This document shows, piece after piece, positions 57,253-64,000 of a stretch of DNA of 64,000 bases. Both the position numbers and the translations under genes were made by a program. The DNA is from Candidatus Omnitrophota bacterium. Lineage in GTDB: Bacteria; Omnitrophota; Omnitrophia; Omnitrophales; JACROU01. The notes beneath the pieces are model-generated. The model ran no database searches, was not told where the DNA came from, and was given only the letters and a program-made list of their open reading frames with translations. The number at the start of each line of letters is the position of its first letter. The stretch's first letter is position 1. The stretch is from positions 310,001 through 374,000 of the forward strand of contig JAJDCD010000023.1 in NCBI GenBank assembly GCA_029261035.1. Direction: 5' to 3'.

Positions 57253-58533
57253 ATGATTCTTAAATTTCCAGAAGGTTTTTTGTGGGGAACCGCTACGAGT
57301 GCACATCAAGTAGAAGGTAATAACAATTTAAATAATTGGTGGCATTGGGAAGAAGGTGGCGGGTCCAAGCCAAGAGAAAAATCGTTATCTGCCTGTGATC
57401 ATTTTAATCGGTTTGATGAAGATTTTGCTTTGGCGAAGAGTCTGCATCAAAACACACATCGCTTTTCAATAGAGTGGAGCCGTATAGAACCTAAAGAAGG
57501 AGAGTTTAGTGATTCTGCTTTGTATCATTATCGAAAAGTTTTAGAAGCTCTTCATCGTCAAGGGATGAAGCCGATGGCGACCTTGATTCACTTTACTTTA
57601 CCCCAGTGGATTGCGCAAAAAGGGGGGTGGGAAAATCATCAAATTCTTTTTTGGTTTGAGCGCTATGTCCGTAAGTGCGTGCAGAGTTTTGGAGACTTAG
57701 TTCCTCTGTGGATTACGATTAATGAGCCTATGGTTTATTTTTTTCAATCTTATGTTATGGGGGAGTGGCCTCCAGAAAGCACAGAAGGTTTGAAAAAGAA
57801 AAAAGTAGTTCAGCATCAAATTGAAGCACATGGGGTTGCTTATCATGTGATTCATGAAGAAAATGAAAAGCATTCGTATAAAGCACAAGTGGGTTTGGCG
57901 GCTTATTATCGAGTTTTTCATCCATGGAATGTATCTAGCCCTTTAGATCGATTCGTTGTTAAGTTAAGAGATTGGGTTTTTAACTTACTTTTTTTAAAAG
58001 CGATTCATACAGGTTTTATTGATTTTCCGATCTGCTTTCATACGGAAATCCCCAATTTAAAGGGAGCTTGGGATTTTATTGGATTGAATTATTATACTCG
58101 TGAAAAAGTGCAGTTCTCTTTTAAGCATTCGCATCACTTGTTTTCAAAACATATTGAACCCATTAATGAAAAGATAAATGATTTAGGTTGGGAGGTTTAT
58201 CCAGAAGGTATCTATGAAGCTTTGAAGCAGTTAAATCAGTTTCAGAAGCCTATTTATATTACAGAGAATGGGATTTGTACGCAGGCAGACCGAGAAAGAC
58301 AGCAGTTTATTGTGGATCACTTATCTCAAGTTCACCGAGCCATTAAGGATGGAGTGGATGTTAAAGGCTATTATCATTGGTCTTTATTAGATAATTTTGA
58401 GTGGGCGGAAGGCTATTCTCCTCGCTTTGGATTGATTCATGTAGATCGTAATAATCAAGAACGCATTCCAAGGGACAGCGCTCGCCTTTATGCAGAAATT
58501 GCACTAACAAATAATCTAGAGGTTCGAGATTAA
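57253..58533 (+). CDS. Family 1 glycoside hydrolase (beta-glucosidase-like)
   Basis: This 426-residue TIM-barrel glycosidase belongs to GH1. The acid/base E158 is in WITINEPMV and the nucleophile E338 in YITENGIC. The N-terminal signature FLWGTATSAHQVEGNN and the C-terminal NFEWAEGYSPRFGLIHVD are also clear. No signal peptide is seen, so it acts in the cytosol on imported or internal beta-glycosides. The start has GCGGGAT upstream. It starts 14 bases after the slipin gene, so co-transcription is possible. Substrate is unknown. It is slightly shorter than most family members. Confidence 0.92.
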   Translation: MILKFPEGFLWGTATSAHQVEGNNNLNNWWHWEEGGGSKPREKSLSACDHFNRFDEDFALAKSLHQNTHRFSIEWSRIEPKEGEFSDSALYHYRKVLEALHRQGMKPMATLIHFTLPQWIAQKGGWENHQILFWFERYVRKCVQSFGDLVPLWITINEPMVYFFQSYVMGEWPPESTEGLKKKKVVQHQIEAHGVAYHVIHEENEKHSYKAQVGLAAYYRVFHPWNVSSPLDRFVVKLRDWVFNLLFLKAIHTGFIDFPICFHTEIPNLKGAWDFIGLNYYTREKVQFSFKHSHHLFSKHIEPINEKINDLGWEVYPEGIYEALKQLNQFQKPIYITENGICTQADRERQQFIVDHLSQVHRAIKDGVDVKGYYHWSLLDNFEWAEGYSPRFGLIHVDRNNQERIPRDSARLYAEIALTNNLEVRD

Positions 58534-58603
58534 TCTCTTGTTATGATATTATGAACAAAAAAGCGGACCCTCCTTATCAATTAATATAGGAATATGAATT
58601 CTA

Positions 58604-59872
58604 ATGAAAAAATCACAAAAATTATTTCGGGAAGCAAAAAAAATTATTCCAGGAGGTGTCAACTCTCCTGTTCGCGCCTTTGGTTCGGTTGGAGGAACTC
58701 CGCGCTTTATTAAGCGTGCGGAGAGAGCTTATCTTTTTGATGTAGATGGAAAAAAATATATCGACTATGTCTTATCCTGGGGGCCTATGATTTTAGGCCA
58801 CGCTTCGGGCGAAGTAGTGAAAGCTATTATTGATGCTGCAATAAAAGGAACTTCTTACGGAGCGCCCACAGAACAGGAAACGAGATTGGCAGAATTAATT
58901 AAAGAGGCATTTCCTTCAATGCAAAAAATGCGTCTAGTGAATTCCGGAACCGAAGCCACAATGACGGCTATTCGATTAGCGAGGGGAGTTACGCACAGAA
59001 AAAAAATTATTAAATTTGATGGGTGTTACCATGGGCATAGTGACTCCTTATTGGTGAAGCCTGGTTCTGGCGTGGCTACGTTAGGGTTGCCTGGGTCTTC
59101 AGGTGTTCCTGAAGAAATTGCTCAACTAACCATTAGTCTTCCGTTTAATGATATTTGTGCGTTTGAGCAAATGATGCGCACAGAAGGGAATAACATTGCT
59201 TGTGTTCTGGTAGAGCCGGTAGCGGGAAATATGGGGGTTATTCCTGGAACCTCAGAGTTTCTTTGGGCGCTTCGTAATTGGACAAAAAAATATGGAACTC
59301 TTCTTGTTTTTGATGAGGTTATGACGGGTTTTCGTGTAGCACATGGAGGAGCTCAACAGCTTTACGGAATTAAACCCGATTTAACTTGTTTAGGAAAAAT
59401 AGTTGGAGGAGGGCTTCCTTTAGCTGTTGTAGGAGGAAAAAATGAAGTGATGAATGCCTTAGCTCCGAAAGGTTCCGTTTACCAAGCTGGAACTCTTTCT
59501 GGAAACCCTTTGGCTGTGGCTTCGGGAATCAGTGTTTTGGAAACATTGAAGAATCCTCGTATTTATTCTGACTTAAGAGAAAAATCAGAACGATTGGTGA
59601 ATCGGATTCGGATGATTGTGGAGAAAAAGAAAAAAGAAATTCAAGTGCAGTCTGTTGGATCCATGTTTAGCCTTTTCTTTTCTAAAAAACCTGTTGAAAA
59701 CTTCGATCAAGCAAAGAAATGCAATATCAAAGCTTATAGCCGCTTCTTTCACAAGTTGCTTGAAGGAGGGGTTTATTTCCCTCCGAGCGCTTATGAAGCT
59801 TGCTTTATTTCAGAAGCCCATGGGAAGAAAGAAATCGATAAAACATTGAAGGTCATTGAGAAATCGTTATAA
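58604..59872 (+). CDS. hemL: Glutamate-1-semialdehyde 2,1-aminomutase
   Basis: This PLP enzyme converts glutamate-1-semialdehyde to 5-aminolevulinate. The 422-residue protein begins FREAKKIIPGGVNSPVRAF, has VNSGTEATMTAIRLAR, the DEV motif LLVFDEVMTGFR and the PLP lysine K265 in CLGKIVGGG. Length matches the family. It acts right after HemA, whose gene is about 12 kb upstream in the same direction. AGGAAT precedes the ATG. The polyprenyl synthase follows after 36 bases. Confidence 0.96.
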   Translation: MKKSQKLFREAKKIIPGGVNSPVRAFGSVGGTPRFIKRAERAYLFDVDGKKYIDYVLSWGPMILGHASGEVVKAIIDAAIKGTSYGAPTEQETRLAELIKEAFPSMQKMRLVNSGTEATMTAIRLARGVTHRKKIIKFDGCYHGHSDSLLVKPGSGVATLGLPGSSGVPEEIAQLTISLPFNDICAFEQMMRTEGNNIACVLVEPVAGNMGVIPGTSEFLWALRNWTKKYGTLLVFDEVMTGFRVAHGGAQQLYGIKPDLTCLGKIVGGGLPLAVVGGKNEVMNALAPKGSVYQAGTLSGNPLAVASGISVLETLKNPRIYSDLREKSERLVNRIRMIVEKKKKEIQVQSVGSMFSLFFSKKPVENFDQAKKCNIKAYSRFFHKLLEGGVYFPPSAYEACFISEAHGKKEIDKTLKVIEKSL

Positions 59873-59908
59873 TTAGCGTAACGGTTACTCAAAAATAAAG
59901 AAAGTCGT

Positions 59909-60898
59909 ATGAACACAAAAACACAAATAACTTTAGATCAAATTTATGCTCCTATTCAAGAATCGATGACTCAGATTGAGTCTACGATTGTTGATATTCT
60001 AGCTACGTCCAATGACTTAACACGAGAAGTGATTCGGTATTTCTTTTCTAACCGAGGCAAACTTTTAAGACCCGCTCTTTGCTTATTAGGTGCGCAATTT
60101 GGGAAGTCTGACTTAAAGACTGTTCTTCGAGTGGCCTCTAGTTTGGAAGTTTTTCATTCCGCAACCTTAATTCATGATGATATTATCGACTCCTCTTTTG
60201 TTAGAAGAAATGCCCCAACCATTAATGCTAAGTGGACTCCTCAAGTAGCTGTGCTAGTAGGGGACTATCTTTATGACAAATCTTTTTCAGAAATTTTTGG
60301 GACACACAAACAAGATCTAATTTCTTTATTTCTATCAACGGCCACAACGGTTTGTGATGGAGAAATTCTAGAATTACGAGAGAAAGACAATTTTAGTTTA
60401 AAAGAAGATCAATATTTAGAAATTATTGAAAAGAAGACAGCCTCTTTGCTTTCTACCTGCATTGAATCTGGAGGCATGCTTGCTTCATTGCCGATGGAAC
60501 AAATTGTAGCGCTTAAGAACTATGGACTTTATTTGGGAATGGCATTTCAAATTGTGGATGACTGTTTAGACTTTACCGGAAGCCAGGAAGACTTTGGGAA
60601 AACAATTGGATTGGATGCTAGTGAAGGGGTTTTAACACTTCCTGTCATTCGTCTTTTATCTCTTGTTTCTGAAAATCAAAAAAGTGAAGTTTTTAAAATC
60701 TTTAAATCCAACTTAGGTCCTGAAAAGCTGTCTTATCTACAAAATTTAATCTCAGAATATGGCACCGTAAACTATGCCTTACAAAAAGCCAAAGATTACA
60801 CCGACCGCGCCCGTTTAGAATTGTCCACCCTAGCAGAATGTCCCGCTAAAAAAAGCCTACAAACCCTCCTAGACTTCGTAATACAAAGAAGCAGATAA
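59909..60898 (+). CDS. ispB: Long-chain polyprenyl diphosphate synthase
   Basis: This 329-residue trans-prenyltransferase makes the side-chain precursor for quinones. The first aspartate-rich motif is DDIID (D90, D91, D94) in LIHDDIIDSS and the second is DDCLD (D217, D218, D221) in FQIVDDCLDFTG. RGKLLRPAL and KTASLLSTCIESG are conserved. The small residues before the first motif suit a long product, but the exact chain length cannot be read. It uses IPP and DMAPP produced via IspH. It is co-oriented with hemL. Confidence 0.9.
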   Translation: MNTKTQITLDQIYAPIQESMTQIESTIVDILATSNDLTREVIRYFFSNRGKLLRPALCLLGAQFGKSDLKTVLRVASSLEVFHSATLIHDDIIDSSFVRRNAPTINAKWTPQVAVLVGDYLYDKSFSEIFGTHKQDLISLFLSTATTVCDGEILELREKDNFSLKEDQYLEIIEKKTASLLSTCIESGGMLASLPMEQIVALKNYGLYLGMAFQIVDDCLDFTGSQEDFGKTIGLDASEGVLTLPVIRLLSLVSENQKSEVFKIFKSNLGPEKLSYLQNLISEYGTVNYALQKAKDYTDRARLELSTLAECPAKKSLQTLLDFVIQRSR

Positions 60899-60919
60899 AC
60901 CCCCATTCTTTTCCCTGTT

Positions 60920-61230
60920 TTTAATAAATCCTAAATCCACTTTTCAAGCCCTAAACGCCTTTATCCCTGTAACTATAAAAGACCCTGTCAATAAACACGA
61001 GTTTCGTTATTCAGACCAATAACGAAACCCCTTATGACTAGTAAACAAGAACCCTCGATGGAGCTTCTTGTTTACAACCCCTAACACCCCTCTGACAAGT
61101 GTATAACGTAAGAGCCCAGGGAACATTCTCCGCCCTGCCTACCGGCAGGCAGGCGCGAAACGTTGAATATGACCCTTCGGGCCAAAGCTGTTGTCTGAGC
61201 GCCGGAGAATGTTTCCTGGGCTCCAACCCA
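60920..61230 (-). repeat. Composite hairpin element, copy 8 (inverted, full length)
   Basis: Read on the minus strand, hairpin 1 has GAGCCCAGGAAACATTCTCC mirrored by GGAGAATGTTCCCTGGGCTC, with GCTCAGACA kept and the rest of the core replaced by other hairpins. Hairpin 2 (about 61041-61075) is GTAAACAAGAAG, CATCGAG and CTTCTTGTTTAC-like. Hairpin 3 is TTTCGTTATT/AATAACGAAA around GGTCTG. The tail GGGATAAAGGCGTTTAGG lies at about 60949-60967. It fills most of the 566-base gap between ispB and yicC. Confidence 0.8.
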
Positions 61231-61298
61231 CCTAGAAAACCCATAAATACCTAGAAAATCAAGGAATAGGCTAAGGATAGAATTCAAAACTTTAAATG

Positions 61299-61340
61299 TA
61301 TGCCAGGTCTAAAGACCCGGCACACGCGGTACCTAACTTA
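61299..61340. repeat. GTGTGCC palindromic repeat, copy d4
   Basis: TATGCCAGGTCTAAAGACC and CGGCACACGCGGTACCTAAC form the inverted pair. The rest of the gap (61341-61464) holds the promoter of yicC. Confidence 0.7.
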
Positions 61341-61402
61341 TGTGTGCCAAATAAAACTATGTGATTTGAATCTAACTCTATTTTTTGAGATCTAACGTTG
61401 GC

Positions 61403-61431
61403 TTGACATACACCTTGGAAGTTCCTATAAT
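61403..61431 (+). promoter_or_regulatory. Perfect-consensus sigma70 promoter for yicC operon
   Basis: TTGACA (61403-61408) and TATAAT (61426-61431), both exact matches to consensus, are spaced by 17 bases. The transcript would begin near 61438 and run into yicC at 61465 and likely through remA, gmk, rpoZ and coaBC. Confidence 0.75.
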
Positions 61432-61464
61432 CGCCTATTTTTCTATCATCAAGGGGAAGATCCT

Positions 61465-62340
61465 ATGATCTCTAGTATGACCGGTTTTGGAGACGCTCGA
61501 GGCGCAAAACAGAGCCGAAAGTATGTTGTTGAGCTTCGTTCCATAAATTCTCGTTTTTTAGATTTTCAGATTCGATTGCCAAATAAGCTAAATGCTCTGG
61601 AGTCCGAGGTAAAGCAATTACTACAAAAGACTCTGAAGCGTGGAAAAGTAATGGTTTTTATTACGATTGAAAAGGCGTCTAATTTAGATACGATCTATAT
61701 TGATGAACAAAAAGTAGCATTTTATACCTCCTCATTGAAAAAAATGGCTAAAAAGCTGAAATTATCAGGGGATTTGACGCTAAAGGATGTTTTGAGTTTT
61801 CCTGATATTTTTCAATCGAATGAAAAAGAATTAGATGTAAAGAAAGTATGGACTGAGTTAAAGCCTATTTTAAGCAAGGCTTTGGTTTCTTTATCTCTTT
61901 CCCGCTCTAAAGAAGGGAAGATGATTTTTGCTGATGTCTTAGGAAGACTTAAACTAATACAAACAAGTCTAAATTTTGTGGAAAAACATGCGGAAGATTT
62001 CCCAATACGTTATCGTAAGCGTTTGGAAAAGCAATTTGAAAAAATTTCTGAAGGCCTTGGTTTAGAACAAGATAGAGTGCTAAAAGAAGTTGCTTTGATG
62101 GCAGAACGAGCCGATGTAACGGAAGAAATTGTAAGGCTAAACAGTCATATTGAATTGTTTCGAAAGACATTAAAACAAGGTAAAGACATTGGTAAGAGAC
62201 TCGATTTTATTAGTCAAGAAATGAATCGAGAAGCGAATACTATTGCTTCGAAGTGTTTAGATGCAGCTATTGCTGAAAAGGTAGTTCAAATTAAATCTGA
62301 AATAGAAAAAATTAAAGAACAAATTCAAAACGTCGAATAA
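61465..62340 (+). CDS. yicC: YicC-family endoribonuclease-like protein
   Basis: This 291-residue protein has the YicC-N domain with ISSMTGFGDARG at the start and VVELRSINSRFLDFQIRLP. The DUF1732 C-terminus has RLDFISQEMNREANTIASK and KSEIEKIKEQIQNVE. YicC proteins are recently described as RNases; earlier they were just stress-induced proteins. The gene is first in the conserved yicC-remA-gmk-rpoZ-coaBC order found in many bacteria. It follows a perfect promoter. AAGGGGAAGATCCT lies upstream of the ATG. Confidence 0.92.
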   Translation: MISSMTGFGDARGAKQSRKYVVELRSINSRFLDFQIRLPNKLNALESEVKQLLQKTLKRGKVMVFITIEKASNLDTIYIDEQKVAFYTSSLKKMAKKLKLSGDLTLKDVLSFPDIFQSNEKELDVKKVWTELKPILSKALVSLSLSRSKEGKMIFADVLGRLKLIQTSLNFVEKHAEDFPIRYRKRLEKQFEKISEGLGLEQDRVLKEVALMAERADVTEEIVRLNSHIELFRKTLKQGKDIGKRLDFISQEMNREANTIASKCLDAAIAEKVVQIKSEIEKIKEQIQNVE

Positions 62341-62386
62341 TTTAGGCGCTTTGTTTATCTAGCAATCCAATGGAAGGAGATGGTAA

Positions 62387-62638
62387 ATGAAGTTTTTGAA
62401 TGTTGGTTTTAATAATTCAGTTTCACTGGATAGAGTCATTGCCATTGTTGGCTCTGAAGCATCTACATCCAGAAGGCTTAAGGATGAAGCAAAAAAACTT
62501 GGTAAATTGATTGATGCGACAAATGGAAGAAAAACCAGAAGTATGATTGTGATTGATAGTGGGCATGTGGTGTTGTCCAGTGTTGAACCTGAAACCTTGC
62601 TAGCACGTCAAGAAGATCTCTTGACCCGCAAGCAGTAA
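62387..62638 (+). CDS. remA: RemA-family DNA-binding regulator (DUF370)
   Basis: This 83-residue protein matches the DUF370/RemA family. Conserved parts are LNVGFNNSVSLDRVIAIV, SRRLKDEAKKLGKLIDATNG and RKTRSMIVIDSGHVVLS. RemA in Bacillus is a DNA-binding ring that activates biofilm genes; its role in other phyla is unknown. In many genomes it lies between yicC and gmk, as here. AAGGAG lies upstream of the ATG. Confidence 0.93.
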   Translation: MKFLNVGFNNSVSLDRVIAIVGSEASTSRRLKDEAKKLGKLIDATNGRKTRSMIVIDSGHVVLSSVEPETLLARQEDLLTRKQ

Positions 62639-62659
62639 AGAAAGTTTCGAATCGGATTG

Positions 62660-63259
62660 ATGAAAAAAAAGAGTGCAAATGAAAATAAAACAGAAGGCAC
62701 TTTATTTGTTCTTTCAGCTCCTTCAGGTGCTGGAAAGACAACTGTTACTCAAAAGATTTTAAAGCAAGATCGCAATTTAGTACGTTCGGTTTCTTGGACA
62801 ACACGTCTGAGACGAGTGGGAGAGAAAGATAAGCAAGATTATTTTTTTGTAACACCTAAGCGTTTTTTGGATAAGCGTGAGAAGGATGGTTTTTTAGAAT
62901 GGGCAAAAGTTTTTAACCAGTATTATGGAACGCCTAAATCTTTTGTGAATCAAAAGCTAAAATCTGGCAAAGATGTTGTTTTAGTTATTGATACTCGAGG
63001 GGCTAAAAAAGTAAAAAAGCAAACGAATTGTGTTCTTATCTTTTTAAAAGCGCCTACAATGAAAGTATTAAAAGAGCGCTTATTTAAAAGAAACACGGAT
63101 TCAAAAAAAGAGATTGAGAAGCGTCTCAAAGAAGTGAAGTATGAGATGGGGCAAGCTTCTTTCTATGATTACAAAGTAGCGAGTGGCACAATATTACAGA
63201 CGGTTAAAGAGATAAAACAGATTATTCAAAAAGAGCGTTTAAGAAAAAGAAATAAATAA
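62660..63259 (+). CDS. gmk: Guanylate kinase
   Basis: This 199-residue kinase phosphorylates GMP to GDP. The P-loop SAPSGAGKTTV is near the N-terminus, followed by the GMP-binding SVSWTTRLRRVGEKDKQDYFFV. FLEWAKVFNQYYGTPKSFV and VLVIDTRGAKKVK are in family positions; the last usually reads DIDxQGA, so the Gln is Arg here. A TTG at 62657 directly precedes the ATG at 62660; I prefer the ATG. It is 21 bases after remA and 11 before rpoZ. Confidence 0.94.
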   Translation: MKKKSANENKTEGTLFVLSAPSGAGKTTVTQKILKQDRNLVRSVSWTTRLRRVGEKDKQDYFFVTPKRFLDKREKDGFLEWAKVFNQYYGTPKSFVNQKLKSGKDVVLVIDTRGAKKVKKQTNCVLIFLKAPTMKVLKERLFKRNTDSKKEIEKRLKEVKYEMGQASFYDYKVASGTILQTVKEIKQIIQKERLRKRNK

Positions 63260-63270
63260 AGGAGAAAACA

Positions 63271-63480
63271 ATGGCATATATACCATTAGAAATTTTAATG
63301 AGGCAGTCGCCTAGTGTGTACAAACTAGCTCTAGCAGCTGCGGAAAGAGCGAATGAAATTAACGAAGGTTCTAAACCTTTGGTTCAATGTACTTCTAAAA
63401 AAGTCACAAGCATTGCAATGCAAGAATTTGCAGAAGGTCATTTTTCTGTAGAAGTAAAAAAAGAAAAAAAGAAAAAGTAA
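63271..63480 (+). CDS. rpoZ: RNA polymerase omega subunit
   Basis: This 69-residue protein has the omega pattern YKLALAAAERANEIN, then IAMQEFAEGHFSVEV and a lysine-rich tail. The omega subunit stabilises the beta' subunit. It lies between gmk and coaBC, its usual place. AAAGGAGAAAACA precedes the ATG. Its short length is common in this family. Confidence 0.88.
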   Translation: MAYIPLEILMRQSPSVYKLALAAAERANEINEGSKPLVQCTSKKVTSIAMQEFAEGHFSVEVKKEKKKK

Positions 63481-63507
63481 TTTCCCTTGATTTTAAGGAG
63501 ATAGACT

Positions 63508-64000
63508 GTGGTTCAAGGCAAAAAGATTCTTATAGGGGTTACAGGAAGCATTTCTGCTTATCGAGTTTGCGATCTCATTGAGGCGTTGAAAGCGGAGGGT
63601 GCTGAAATTCAATGCATCCTGACTCAAGGGGGAAAGCGTTTTATGACGCCAGACACCCTTCGAGCTTTAACAGGGAAACCTGCTTACTCGGATATGTTTC
63701 AAGACCATGCTTTCTCAGGGCCTCTCCATACGGTTCTAGCCGACGAGGCTGATTTAATTGCCGTAATTCCTTCTAGCTGTGATTTTATTGCTAAGCTTGC
63801 TGCTGGTATCTGTGACGATTTACTTTCGGCGACGATCATTGCTTCTAAAGCGCCTGTTCTAATTGCTCCTGCAATGAACGATAATATGTTTTCTCATCCA
63901 ATGACTCAAAAAAATATTCAAGCTTTGGAAGCGATTGGATACCAATTTGTTGCTCCTGAAGAAGGACAACTTGTTTGTGGGCGTTTTAGTATGGGGCATA
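63508..64000 (+). CDS. coaBC: Phosphopantothenoylcysteine decarboxylase/synthetase, N-terminal part (cut by window end)
   Basis: The visible 164 residues cover the flavin-dependent decarboxylase (CoaC) domain: KKILIGVTGSISAYRVCDL, DLIAVIPSSCDFIAKLAAG, LIAPAMNDNMFSHP with the PAMN motif, and EGQLVCGRFSMGH near the end, which holds the active-site cysteine. The CoaB ligase half is presumably beyond the window. The start is a GTG at 63508 after AAGGAG. It makes 4'-phosphopantetheine for CoA, in the same pathway as panB at 44097. Confidence 0.9.
   Translation, partial: MVQGKKILIGVTGSISAYRVCDLIEALKAEGAEIQCILTQGGKRFMTPDTLRALTGKPAYSDMFQDHAFSGPLHTVLADEADLIAVIPSSCDFIAKLAAGICDDLLSATIIASKAPVLIAPAMNDNMFSHPMTQKNIQALEAIGYQFVAPEEGQLVCGRFSMGH

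Noticed and set aside
25994-61230. Reading the composite elements as integron attC sites or a CRISPR array
   Set aside because: No integrase or cas gene is in the window, copies are kilobases apart rather than regularly spaced, and the RYYYAAC/GTTRRRY attC core sites are not evident.
61038-61287. Two overlapping minus-strand frames downstream of ispB
   Set aside because: They are translations of composite repeat copy 8 and have no protein character.
1-64000. tRNA or rRNA genes
   Set aside because: I looked for GGTTCGA-type T-arm signatures and conserved rRNA stretches; the few GTTCGA hits lie inside coding genes without a cloverleaf.

Overview
The window looks like a stretch of chromosome from an uncultured, AT-rich Gram-negative bacterium. 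Outer-membrane traits are present: a LolA-type carrier, lipoproteins with lipoboxes and exported giant proteins. Very long exported mosaic ORFs, a TPR-tailed GT-C protein, pyruvoyl-type arginine decarboxylase and dense palindromic intergenic repeats make me think of Candidatus Omnitrophota (former OP3, PVC group). That placement is an inference from gene style, not a phylogenetic result. I saw no rRNA, tRNA, CRISPR array, insertion sequence or phage gene.

Layout. 1-2.2 kb: end of a YgfZ-like gene, a 2Fe-2S ferredoxin and aminopeptidase P. 2.4-8.3 kb: a 1948-residue exported mosaic protein (giant A) behind its own sigma70-like promoter, then a convergent archaeo-eukaryotic-type primase with a PriL-like cysteine domain. 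9.8-14.9 kb: ACT-domain sensor, fabI, ispH, two small genes, and a convergent arginine decarboxylase/agmatinase pair giving putrescine. 15-20.5 kb: lolA, a sorting-type lipoprotein, a CDP-alcohol phosphatidyltransferase, a tRNA-binding OB protein and a TMTC-like TPR protein. 21-31.7 kb: DUF1015, hflK-hflC, pabB-pabC-purH, folC and mnmE. 32.1-36.6 kb: a second exported giant (giant B, minus strand). 36.9-42.3 kb: a spore-photolyase-like radical SAM gene overlapping a glycosyltransferase gene, a PIF1-like helicase and recQ. 42.5-50.2 kb: fchA-folD-panB, then the tetrapyrrole set cysG-like, hemX-like, hemA, hemC and a cobA-hemD fusion. 50.5-58.5 kb: a cyclophilin lipoprotein, a histidine kinase/response regulator cluster, nfeD-slipin and a GH1 glycosidase. 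58.6-64 kb: hemL, a polyprenyl synthase and the conserved yicC-remA-gmk-rpoZ-coaBC block behind a perfect-consensus promoter.

How the genes work together. One-carbon and folate metabolism is well represented (pabB, pabC, folC, folD, fchA and purH). So is heme/siroheme synthesis from glutamyl-tRNA (hemA, hemL, hemC and cobA-hemD; hemB is not in the window). Other themes are isoprenoids (ispH, polyprenyl synthase), membrane quality control by SPFH proteins, and polyamines.

Two unusual signals stand out. First, giants A and B share an N-terminal module with HxxxxH, EG and GGFH motifs. They also share a beta-alpha-beta C-terminal module ending in AQAA. Their middles differ: kinase-like in A, a DEDDh exonuclease plus two pseudo-receivers in B. 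'SLG' tetrapeptide-like motifs punctuate the module borders. Second, eight intergenic copies of a composite element of about 200-300 nt fold into two or three successive hairpins. Their stems differ in sequence between copies but keep complementarity, while loops and internal segments stay constant (CTCAGACAG, CATCGAG). This is the pattern of a selected nucleic-acid structure. At least four other palindromic repeat families fill most remaining gaps, so nearly every intergenic region over 200 nt is explained by repeats.
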